Shown: one piece after another, positions 17,729 through 24,851 of the stretch
Position numbering within the stretch: the stretch's first letter is position 1
How the letters are laid out: every line of letters begins with the position of its first letter
Assembly (NCBI GenBank): GCA_025350325.1
Contig: JANXYB010000082.1
Span: 1-64,000, forward strand
Origin: Acidobacteriaceae bacterium
GTDB lineage: Bacteria; Acidobacteriota; Terriglobia; Terriglobales; Acidobacteriaceae
Reading direction: 5' to 3'
DNA: 64,000 nt
Position numbers and translations under genes: made by a program
The notes under the pieces: model-generated
The model's database searches: none
Told to the model about the DNA's origin: nothing
What the model saw: the letters and a program-made list of their open reading frames with translations, nothing else

Positions 17729-17824
17729 GCTTAGGAGTTTAGCAGTTCGCGTGTGTATCAGCCTCGAGCAGTGTGTTACAGGGCGAGTCTGTGAGGGTTA
17801 ATTCACAGAGAATTGGCGCAGTAT

Positions 17825-17863
17825 GCAGCTCCCCTGGATGACTTCTCGGGGCTGTGCTCTTTT
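17825..17863 (+). terminator. Probable Rho-independent terminator after small cytochrome c
   Basis: CAG..CCCC (17826-17834) can pair with GGGGCTG (17848-17854) with a two-base bulge, and TCTTTT follows within a few bases. It lies about 100 bases past the cytochrome stop. The bulge and distance lower confidence. The rest of the 246-base gap to the convergent TPR gene holds an inverted repeat CTGTGA-N8-TCACAG (17789-17808) and nothing else I recognise. Confidence 0.4.
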
Positions 17864-17974
17864 GTAGATAGACTTTGAATTATTTTCTTAATAGCAAGCT
17901 CTCATTCAGCATGAGACCTTGGACTCCTTCTTTATTTCGTGCTCGCGGTCGGAACCGTTTCCTTTGCCTTGCCT

Positions 17975-18628
17975 TCAACGCTTGATGGCTCCGTGCTTCT
18001 TCGCATCGGCTATCAACTGTTGAACCCTATATTTTTGCTGATAGTTCGGGCTAGTCGCCAGCAGCTTTTCCCAATCTGCAACAGCGCCGGCGTTGTCCAT
18101 TTTTCCTTGCGACTTCACTAAGCCGCGGTTGAAAAGTGTATTGGGATTAGTTGGTTCGTAGGTGAGGGCCTTATTGAATTCAGAGATAGCCGCATCGGCA
18201 TTCCCCATGTACCAGTAGGCGGTTGCCATATCTGTGCGTACGGCTGCGTCAGCAGGCCTGCCCTTGAGAGAGCGCCCGTAGTAGTCAACGGCAATCGAAT
18301 ACTGTCGCGCGTCGTAATACAAGTTGCCAACGCCGGCCAGCAATGCAGGGTTATCAGGGTCGGACGTGAGCTTGGCGAGCATGGGCGCGGCCTGTGCGTC
18401 GGCCATCTCTTTCAACCGAGCCGGCGTTGGCACATGAGGCACAGCATTTGCCTCCATGTTAACCGGCGCTGAGACGCTGATTCCGCCACTTGAAGCACTT
18501 GCCGAAAAGCTTTGCAATCCCCGGATGAACCAGCCGCCGGCGATGCCCAATCCAAGGCAGGCAACCGCCAACGTGTTGGAGTGCGCGCGTGTCCACTGCT
18601 CAATTGAGGTTCGATTTTTGACGATCAT
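17975..18628 (-). CDS. Membrane-anchored TPR protein, NrfG/CcmH-like (copy 2)
   Basis: The 217-residue protein has a short cytoplasmic tail, one membrane helix (TLAVACLGLGIAGGWFIRGL) and three to four TPRs in the periplasm. The repeat block, for example LLAGVGNLYYDARQYSIAVDYYGRSL and AAVRTDMATAYWYMGNADAA read as separate TPRs, resembles the NrfG/CcmH TPR domains that hold apocytochrome c tails for haem attachment. Its start lies 29 bases inside the preceding gene (18600-19376), of which it is a paralogue, so the two are co-transcribed and probably coupled. Location in the middle of a multihaem cytochrome locus makes a role in cytochrome maturation or assembly likely (inference). Confidence 0.82.
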   Translation of the reverse strand: MIVKNRTSIEQWTRAHSNTLAVACLGLGIAGGWFIRGLQSFSASASSGGISVSAPVNMEANAVPHVPTPARLKEMADAQAAPMLAKLTSDPDNPALLAGVGNLYYDARQYSIAVDYYGRSLKGRPADAAVRTDMATAYWYMGNADAAISEFNKALTYEPTNPNTLFNRGLVKSQGKMDNAGAVADWEKLLATSPNYQQKYRVQQLIADAKKHGAIKR

Positions 18629-19376
18629 TGGCTTGCGCTCCTTGAATTCCCTTCTGATCGCTGAGCATGGTCAGCACCGCGGCCATCAGGCTTTGTACCG
18701 TAGCTCTGCGGTCCTCGCTCAATTGGGGATTTGCATTCAACAACCGCTGCCATGCAGCCAGTGCGCCTTTGCCGTCTCGCTTCCCCTTTAGGCGGATCAT
18801 CCCAAGATCGAATAATGAATTGGCGTCTTTGGGGTCATAGACTAGCGCCTGGTTAAGCTGCGTGATCGCTCCATCGACATCGCCGCTACGGTACAAGCTC
18901 GAAGCGAACCTGGTTCTAAGTGCGACATTCTTCGGGTCGGCCTTGACAGCACGTTCGTAATAGTCCGCGGCTCGCTTGAACTGGTGAGTCGTATGGTAGG
19001 TAGCTGCGACTTGGCTGAGCAGAACGCTATTGTTCGGATCGGTTTTAAGCTTTTCGAGCATCGGACCTGCCTGCGTGTCCGCCATTTGCTTCATGTCTGT
19101 CAAGGTAGGCATCCGCCCGCTTTTGATTGAGGCGGACGGCGCATGGGGAAACTGCTTAAGTGCTCCGATTGTGGTCGAATTTGCAACGCCAATTGAGTTC
19201 GGGGCAGATATTTGTCCTACACTGACCGCCGACCGAGCCGCGGAAGCCGGCGATAGCGATCCGCGCGTCAGGTATCCGGCCGCCAAGCCCACCACAAGGC
19301 AGACTGCTGCCCTGACATATACCGTTATTCGCGATGCTTCACTCGCGGGGGACGCCGCGCTTTGATCGTTTTTCAT
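18600..19376 (-). CDS. Membrane-anchored TPR protein, NrfG/CcmH-like (copy 1)
   Basis: The 258-residue paralogue of the next gene has the same plan: cytoplasmic tail, a membrane helix (VRAAVCLVVGLAAGYLTRGS), a Ser/Ala/Pro linker, the shared motif MADTQAGPMLEKLKTDPNN, and TPRs such as YYERAVKADPKNVALRTRFA and LNQALVYDPKDANSLFDLGM. It is read away from the tetrahaem gene at 19808, and the two starts share a 431-base region with two CRP/FNR-like sites. The family is used as apocytochrome c chaperone in Ccm/Nrf systems. Here a dedicated pair may help load the many haems of this locus; no direct evidence is in the sequence. Confidence 0.82.
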   Translation of the reverse strand: MKNDQSAASPASEASRITVYVRAAVCLVVGLAAGYLTRGSLSPASAARSAVSVGQISAPNSIGVANSTTIGALKQFPHAPSASIKSGRMPTLTDMKQMADTQAGPMLEKLKTDPNNSVLLSQVAATYHTTHQFKRAADYYERAVKADPKNVALRTRFASSLYRSGDVDGAITQLNQALVYDPKDANSLFDLGMIRLKGKRDGKGALAAWQRLLNANPQLSEDRRATVQSLMAAVLTMLSDQKGIQGAQANDRQKSNLN

Positions 19377-19547
19377 TCCGGGTTTTCCTGGTCAGAAGTG
19401 CTTGTGCAGGTCTATCGATGTTCAATATGGGAGCGTCACAGGCACCGTATGTCGCGGGTATGACGAAAAAGGCTATTGGCGCGCCCTGTAACTGCGAATC
19501 CACCATCGTCAGCAACAACAGAAGACCACCCGGCAACGAATCGGGAA

Positions 19548-19563
19548 TGTGATGACGATCACA
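19548..19563. promoter_or_regulatory. CRP/FNR-family binding site, perfect TGTGA-N6-TCACA
   Basis: The sequence TGTGATGACGATCACA matches the CRP consensus at all ten half-site positions and also contains GTGAT-N4-ATCAC, the FNR-like spacing. It is 245 bases before the tetrahaem start at 19808 and 172 bases before the divergent TPR start, so it could act on either. Confidence 0.65.
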
Positions 19564-19672
19564 TGAAAATGAGCAAAGACACTTTAGAACGTAACTAAGG
19601 CCACTGCTTCACAGGCTAACTTTGCCGGTGATGTAACAACCGCCACACAGAGGCAAATCGCCAAATTGAGGG

Positions 19673-19688
19673 AGTGATGACGGTCACA
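19673..19688. promoter_or_regulatory. CRP/FNR-family binding site, AGTGA-N6-TCACA
   Basis: AGTGATGACGGTCACA differs from the site 125 bases upstream at two of 16 positions, including nearly the same spacer. Nine of ten consensus positions match. It is centred at about 19680.5, roughly 41 bases before the start of transcription predicted from TATCCT at 19710-19715. Confidence 0.62.
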
Positions 19689-19807
19689 TCAAGACATTCT
19701 AATAAAACTTATCCTCACGAAGACGATCGCCGGACGTGCAGCTTGTTGAGTTGAACCCTTGATCGTTAGAAGTTGAACGCGAAAAACGTTCTTGGAGGCT
19801 TTATTCA

Positions 19808-20695
19808 ATGAAGCGCAATTTTTTAATAATGCTATCGATTCTGGCATCTGCCAGCTTCGCTGGAGCACAGATTGGAGCAGCGCCGTCAACAGACGTCCTC
19901 GGCGCTCACCTCAACTACGGTCGCGGCTGCGCGGCCTGTCATGCACCACATAGCGGCGCACTCGGCAACGGCAACGCTAAAACCGCCGACGCAACCACAG
20001 GCAATATCGCGCTCTGGGGTGAAGATGTTGGCAGCCTCTTTGGCAAAACCATCGCGACTGGAGATGGCGGGCACGGCGGCGGTGGTGTTATCGAAGTGCT
20101 GCCTGGCAGTTGGAATGCCGGAACACCCGACGTCGCCGGCGTGCTGACCTGCCTTAGTTGCCATGACGGCAACTATGCGAGCGGCGCAATGATGAAGAAC
20201 AAGGTTTATGAGACCCTGCCTGCCACCTACGGGACGCTGAACGCAATTCCGACGTTGCTCGGCAATGACGGGACCACTGTAGGCAACTACCTCAACGACC
20301 ATCCGGTGGGCCTCAATGCTGTGATGGGCTGTGGCGGACCCTACGATTGGGATTGCAGCATCAGCGCTACCGGTACGGTTCAGATGAATGGGCTAAACTC
20401 CGCCAGGTTCGTCACCAACTATGGGTTCTTTGTCAGCCCAGGAGCCTACAACAACCTTCCCGTGGTCCTGTGCACAACCTGTCACAACCAGCACTTGATG
20501 AACGTAGTCAAAGTAACCACCGGCGCGAAGTCCGGCCTCACGACCGGTACCTACGCGACGATGTTCTTCGTGAAAGCTCCTTACAATCCTGCCAGCGGCA
20601 CCGCCGGCAGCAACCAGACAGCTCAATTCTGCCGCCAGTGCCACGGTGGAGAAGCTAACGAAATGAATAACGGTACGGCTGTCACCACGTTCTAG
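19808..20695 (+). CDS. Secreted tetrahaem c-type cytochrome, paralogue 2
   Basis: The 295-residue product is a close paralogue of the protein at 16438, with the same signal peptide plan (NFLIMLSILASASFAGA), the four haem motifs CAACH, CLSCH, CTTCH and CRQCH, the four conserved extra histidines (LGAHLNYG, CHAPHSG, NDHPVG, CHNQH) and the conserved cysteine pair (GCGGPYDWDC). Differences concentrate in loops, such as a Gly/His insertion near residue 90 (GDGGHGGGG). It leads the gene run to 29637 but is followed at once by a strong terminator-like hairpin, so it is probably made in excess of the downstream products. It could be the subunit of a cytochrome filament or the terminal partner of the conduit downstream; both are inference. 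Confidence 0.93.
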   Translation: MKRNFLIMLSILASASFAGAQIGAAPSTDVLGAHLNYGRGCAACHAPHSGALGNGNAKTADATTGNIALWGEDVGSLFGKTIATGDGGHGGGGVIEVLPGSWNAGTPDVAGVLTCLSCHDGNYASGAMMKNKVYETLPATYGTLNAIPTLLGNDGTTVGNYLNDHPVGLNAVMGCGGPYDWDCSISATGTVQMNGLNSARFVTNYGFFVSPGAYNNLPVVLCTTCHNQHLMNVVKVTTGAKSGLTTGTYATMFFVKAPYNPASGTAGSNQTAQFCRQCHGGEANEMNNGTAVTTF

Positions 20696-20710
20696 TCTGT
20701 TTCACAGTCT

Positions 20711-20746
20711 GGGGAGGGGGCTACAATCTCCCTCCCCTTTCTTTTC
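20711..20746 (+). terminator. Strong Rho-independent terminator / attenuator between cytochrome and ppiC
   Basis: GGGGAGGG (20711-20718) pairs perfectly with CCCTCCCC (20730-20737) around an 11-base loop and is followed by TTTCTTTTC. It begins 15 bases after the tetrahaem stop and ends 15 bases before the ppiC start, so partial read-through would lower expression of the downstream genes. Confidence 0.8.
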
Positions 20747-20761
20747 CTACAAGGTGGGGTC

Positions 20762-21781
20762 ATGAAACACAAATTTTCAAGCTGCGGATTCCTTTTATTG
20801 GCATTCGCGGTGGCCGGTGCGCAGGTAGCTTCCCATGCGCCTACGGTCTTCACGCAAAAGCCTGCACCCCGACTGGCAGCACCAGAGTTGACCAAGCCAG
20901 TAGCGCGGGTAAACGGATCCGTTCTTACCGATGTAGACCTGACCCGCGAAGAGTACGCGATATTTCCCTACGCGCGCCAGCATAACGGAATCCCTAAAGA
21001 CCTGGTGCCACAGATTCGCGACGGCGCTTTGAAGATGCTCATCTTTGAAGAACTGGTTTATCAGGAAGCTGCTCGCCAAAAGATGACGGTGTCGGCGTCA
21101 AAGATGCAGAGTGCAGAAGCGGACTTTCGCAAACAGTTCACCACGCCCGGCGAATTCGATGCGATGCTGCAAAACGAGTTTCATGGATCGCAACAATCAT
21201 TCCGAGACAAGATTCGTCGTTCCCTGCTGATTGAATCGTTATTGAAGACAGAGATCGACACCAAGAGCGCAGTTACTCCTGCCGAGCTTCGAGCCTTTTA
21301 CGAGAAAAATACGGCTCGCTTCCAATATCCCGAGTCGTTTACGTTCCAGACAATTTCGATTCTGCCACCAGGCAAAGCCACTCCCGACCAGTTGAAAGAG
21401 GGCCGCAAGCGAGCAGAGGATGCGCTGCGCCAGGCCAAAGCGACGAAGACGGATGAAGCTTTCGGACTGCTAGCAGAAAAGATTTCCGATGACGATTACC
21501 GGGTGATGATGGGGCAGCACAAGCCCGTGCCGATCGATCAAGTGGCACCCCAGGTCTCAAAGGCGCTACTCACGATGAAGGCTGGCGATGTCAGCGATGT
21601 AATCCAGGTTGAGCAAGCCTTTACCATCGTTCGTTTGCAGAAGCACGCACTCGCAGGCAAGACCAGATTCGAAGAAGTGCGAGCGCAACTAGAAAAAGAA
21701 ATGCAACAGAAAAAGACCAACCAGCTTCGTGCAGCGTTGGATAAGAAGTTGCGCCAGAACGCGAAGATCGAAGAACTGTAA
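20762..21781 (+). CDS. Periplasmic parvulin-type peptidyl-prolyl isomerase (PpiC/SurA-like)
   Basis: The 339-residue protein has a signal peptide (FLLLAFAVAGAQVASHA), an N-terminal SurA-like helical region (VARVNGSVLTDVDLTREEY at about 48-66, LIFEELVYQEAARQKMTV near 100) and a C-terminal parvulin domain from about 190 to 300 (SFTFQTISILPPGKAT, then DVSDVIQVEQAFTIVRL). It would catalyse proline isomerisation and chaperone exported proteins in the periplasm. Placed between a secreted multihaem cytochrome and an outer-membrane barrel, it is a natural assembly factor for either. The parvulin core is divergent, so catalytic activity is not certain. GGTGGG about 5 bases before the ATG may serve as the ribosome site. 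Confidence 0.88.
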   Translation: MKHKFSSCGFLLLAFAVAGAQVASHAPTVFTQKPAPRLAAPELTKPVARVNGSVLTDVDLTREEYAIFPYARQHNGIPKDLVPQIRDGALKMLIFEELVYQEAARQKMTVSASKMQSAEADFRKQFTTPGEFDAMLQNEFHGSQQSFRDKIRRSLLIESLLKTEIDTKSAVTPAELRAFYEKNTARFQYPESFTFQTISILPPGKATPDQLKEGRKRAEDALRQAKATKTDEAFGLLAEKISDDDYRVMMGQHKPVPIDQVAPQVSKALLTMKAGDVSDVIQVEQAFTIVRLQKHALAGKTRFEEVRAQLEKEMQQKKTNQLRAALDKKLRQNAKIEEL

Positions 21782-21942
21782 GAGGCTGCGTACGTAGCCG
21801 GAGTTCGAGGCCCAGACCTTAAGCGGAAAGATTCGAAGGACTGGCGGTATCGCTACATTGATACCCAGATACGAAGCCGAGATGTGAGACCGGATTTTCA
21901 GCAGCCTGCTAAATCTCTAAGTGTTTGAGGATGGGATAACAG

Positions 21943-23772
21943 GTGGCAGGTTCTCTGCGAGTCGCGAGTTTTTTGTTGGCGGGATTTTCGCTTCTGGTAT
22001 TGCCTTGCGCGGCGCAAGTGCAGTTCGGCGAGCTTAGCACCGACCTGAGCGGGACCGTCTCGACAGGCTATACCGCTAGCTCAAGCAATCTTACTGGTTC
22101 AAATCATAGCTGGGCGGTCGGTGGCGCAGGCACATTTTCCGGCTCCTTCTACAATCCCAATTTTGTGTCTTTCAATGCCTCGATTTATTTGAATCAATCG
22201 CGCGCGAATTCAACCTTCCAATCCATTTCCAATGCCAGCGGAGTCAACCTCACTACCAATATCTTTGGGGGCAGCCGTTTTCCCGGCTCGATCAGCTACT
22301 CCAAGGCTTATAACAGCGACGGGAATTACGCCGTTCCTGGCCTCGCCAACTACGTGACCCACGGCGATAGCGATTCGTTTGGCATCAATTGGAATGAAAA
22401 TCTTCCCGACGTGCCGAGCTTATCGGCGGGTTTTCAGATGGGCAGCAGCAAATATTCCGTTTACGGAACCAACGACCAGGGAAAGAATGCATTTCATTCT
22501 TTCAATCTCAATTCAGGATATAAATTCACGGGCTTCGCCGTAGGAGCCTACTACTCCGATGGCGGCGGTCACTCTTTGATTCCCGAAGTTGTTTCAGGAC
22601 AAACGTCCGCTCAGATCAAATCGGGAAACAGCGCCTATGGAGCTAATCTCACCCATCTTCTACCTCTACACGGCTCGTTCACTGCCGGTGTGAACCGATC
22701 GCAATTCGATAGCAGTTATCTCGGATTCAGTTCGAGCGGAACCATCGACACGTTCACCAGTGCGGCGGCTATACATCCTACCAACAAGTTGTCGGCCACG
22801 ATGAGTGCGAATTACTCCGACAATCTTAGCGGCCAACTTTACCAGTCAGTACTCGCGGCCGGTGGAGTGATTCCGGGCGCTGACTCGAACGCGTCGTCGA
22901 ATTCCCTTGACCTGATGGCCGTCACCTCTTACACCTTTCTCCCCAGCCTGCAAGGTTCGGGCTTCGCTGAGCGCCGCACGCAGTACTTCCTTGGAAGTAG
23001 TTATGGCGTCAATTCCGTCGGCGGCAGCGCCACTTTTGGGCGGCGACTTCTAGCTGGTTCTTTCAACGGCGCACTGACGATCACCGACAATACAACGGAC
23101 GCAACCGGCGCGAATACTTTGGGTCTTTCTACGAATGCTAATTACTCCAGTCGGGTTTTGGGATGGCAAGTGACGGGGTCGTTCGGCTATGCACAAAACG
23201 TACAGACCTTGCTCGTAACTTACATGAATTCGTTTTATAACTACTCTGGCAATGCAAGGCGGCGCTTTGGGAAATTGAGCCTTGGCGCGGGAGCGGGCGC
23301 ATCGAGAACTGGGTTGACCGAGCAACAAGGAACACTGAGTAGCAGCCAGAGCTACAACGCCAGCCTGGGCTACAGTTCCTTACTATCGGGTTCCGCCAGC
23401 TATTCCAAATCGAACGGGCAGGCATTGATTACGGGAGCAGGGCTGGTGCCGGTGCCTACACCCATTTTGCCTTCGAGTCTGCTGAGCCTGTACGGTGGAG
23501 ATAGCTACTCCTTTGGATTGTCCAGTTCCCCGGCGAAACGGCTCACAATCGCAGCCGACTATGCCAAGTCGACCACCAATACTGCCGGCGCAGCGATTTC
23601 CTCGATGAATGAGAACAGTCAGTACAACGTTCTCATTCAATACCAATTTCGCAAGATGGCGTTCAACAGCGGCTACGCACGCCTTGAGCAAGGATTCAGC
23701 GGAACCGGCACGCAACCAGAAATTGTTTCCTCGTACTACATGGGAATCTCACGTTGGTTCAACTTCTTTTGA
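21943..23772 (+). CDS. Outer-membrane beta-barrel protein of a cytochrome conduit (putative porin)
   Basis: The 609-residue product starts at GTG, has a signal peptide (LLAGFSLLVLPCAAQ) and then almost only alternating polar/hydrophobic, Ser/Gly/Asn/Tyr-rich strands, such as SWAVGGAGTFSGSFYNPNF and SFGINWNENLPDV. It ends MGISRWFNFF; a C-terminal Phe is the usual barrel-assembly signal. The size suits roughly 20-28 strands, comparable to MtrB/PioB- or ExtB-type porins, but I cannot show homology to them by eye. No haem motif is present. It overlaps the following NHL gene by four bases and sits between secreted cytochromes, the arrangement expected of the channel in a porin-cytochrome complex (inference). 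A carbohydrate or general porin is the alternative. Confidence 0.82.
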   Translation: MAGSLRVASFLLAGFSLLVLPCAAQVQFGELSTDLSGTVSTGYTASSSNLTGSNHSWAVGGAGTFSGSFYNPNFVSFNASIYLNQSRANSTFQSISNASGVNLTTNIFGGSRFPGSISYSKAYNSDGNYAVPGLANYVTHGDSDSFGINWNENLPDVPSLSAGFQMGSSKYSVYGTNDQGKNAFHSFNLNSGYKFTGFAVGAYYSDGGGHSLIPEVVSGQTSAQIKSGNSAYGANLTHLLPLHGSFTAGVNRSQFDSSYLGFSSSGTIDTFTSAAAIHPTNKLSATMSANYSDNLSGQLYQSVLAAGGVIPGADSNASSNSLDLMAVTSYTFLPSLQGSGFAERRTQYFLGSSYGVNSVGGSATFGRRLLAGSFNGALTITDNTTDATGANTLGLSTNANYSSRVLGWQVTGSFGYAQNVQTLLVTYMNSFYNYSGNARRRFGKLSLGAGAGASRTGLTEQQGTLSSSQSYNASLGYSSLLSGSASYSKSNGQALITGAGLVPVPTPILPSSLLSLYGGDSYSFGLSSSPAKRLTIAADYAKSTTNTAGAAISSMNENSQYNVLIQYQFRKMAFNSGYARLEQGFSGTGTQPEIVSSYYMGISRWFNFF

Positions 23773-24851
23773 GGCGAACGCGAAGGCAACAAGTTGGCGC
23801 AGCCCTGATTATGGCTAGCGTCGCGATGATGCTGTCTCCAATGTGGGCGTCTAGAAAAGTTAAGTTCGCGGCAGAAACCCCTCCCCCAGAAATATTGCTC
23901 GATGGCGGCCGCAAGCTTTCCTGGGAACGCAGCTTCAACTCGGAATTTGAAGTCAAACCCGACCGCGGCTTCTGGAACAAGCTAGTCGATGTAATCGCGG
24001 GCGAGCCTCAATTCCGCTCCCTGGTGCGCCCTTACAGCGTCGTTACAGATTCGCGCGGACGAATCATCGTGACGGATCCCGGCGCGGCGGGCGTACACAT
24101 TTTCGATTTCGCGCAGCACAAGTACAAATTCATCGAACGCAAAAAAGACAAAGACGCGATGCTGACTCCGCAATGCGTCGCGGTAGATGCGCACGACAAT
24201 ATCTACGTAACGGATTCGGATGCGGGCAAGATTTTTGTATTCGAGCCCAGCGGAAAGTATCAACGCGTAATAGGCAGTCTGCGCGGACACGAAGGTTACT
24301 TCAAGCGCCCCACTGGGATCGCAGTGGACTCGGCCGCACAGCGGATTTATGTAACTGACACCCTGCGCAACAAAGTCTTGATGCTTGACATGCAAGGCAA
24401 GGTGCTACAGGCGATCGGCAAGAGAGGCCAAGTTGAAGGCGAATTTAATTTCCCCACGGAGCTGCGGCTCGATGGACAGAACCTGCTGGTCGTCGATGCC
24501 ATGAATTTCCGGGTGCAGGTGTTTGACCGCGCCGGAGCTTTTCAATACGCCATCGGCAAAATCGGCGACCGCACGGGAGCCATGTTCAGGCCCAAAGCTG
24601 TCGGTGTCGATTCAGAGGGCGACCTGTATGTTGTCGACGCTTTGTATGGCGTTGTACAGGTCTTCAATCGGCAAGGCCAATTGCTCTACCATTTCGGCTC
24701 CGAAGGCACGCATCCAGGAGAGTTTCAATTACCAGCCGGCATGAATATCGACCATGACGACCGCATTTTTGTTGTCGATTCGTTTAACCGCCGCGTACAG
24801 GTATTCCATTACTTTGGCTTGAAAGCTCCTGGCAGGGAGGGAATGAAGTGA
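23769..24851 (+). CDS. Exported NHL-repeat beta-propeller protein 1
   Basis: The likely start is TTG at 23769, overlapping the porin stop (TTGA) and giving an arginine-rich n-region and a signal sequence (GAALIMASVAMMLSPMWA); a TTG at 23754 or ATG at 23811 are alternatives. The mature part has about six NHL blades with repeated units such as GIAVDSAAQRIYVTDTLRNK, KPSGKY-like turns, and FDRAGAFQYAIGKIGD. Such six-bladed propellers are protein- or ligand-binding scaffolds; there is no catalytic motif. A gene of this family also accompanies outer-surface cytochrome genes in Geobacter, as I recall for omcS. Coupled between the barrel protein and the 12-haem cytochrome, it probably helps assemble or hold the complex (inference). 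Confidence 0.85.
   Translation: MRRTRRQQVGAALIMASVAMMLSPMWASRKVKFAAETPPPEILLDGGRKLSWERSFNSEFEVKPDRGFWNKLVDVIAGEPQFRSLVRPYSVVTDSRGRIIVTDPGAAGVHIFDFAQHKYKFIERKKDKDAMLTPQCVAVDAHDNIYVTDSDAGKIFVFEPSGKYQRVIGSLRGHEGYFKRPTGIAVDSAAQRIYVTDTLRNKVLMLDMQGKVLQAIGKRGQVEGEFNFPTELRLDGQNLLVVDAMNFRVQVFDRAGAFQYAIGKIGDRTGAMFRPKAVGVDSEGDLYVVDALYGVVQVFNRQGQLLYHFGSEGTHPGEFQLPAGMNIDHDDRIFVVDSFNRRVQVFHYFGLKAPGREGMK

Larger units (their letters stand above)
19377..19807. other. Divergent control region of the cytochrome locus, 431 bases
   Basis: The gap separates the divergent TPR pair from the second tetrahaem gene. It contains two near-identical palindromes of CRP/FNR type (listed separately) and a possible -10 element TATCCT at 19710-19715. 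The second palindrome would then be centred about 41 bases before the expected start of transcription, the class II activator distance. GGAGG near 19795 is the ribosome site of the tetrahaem gene. No gene is seen. Confidence 0.6.

Noticed and set aside
17789-17808. CTGTGA-N8-TCACAG inverted repeat considered as a third CRP/FNR site
   Set aside because: The spacer is eight rather than six bases and it lies 3' of a gene, not near a start.
21931-21942. ATG at 21931 as start of the barrel protein
   Set aside because: It is followed after one codon by an in-frame stop (ATG GGA TAA), so the GTG at 21943 is used.
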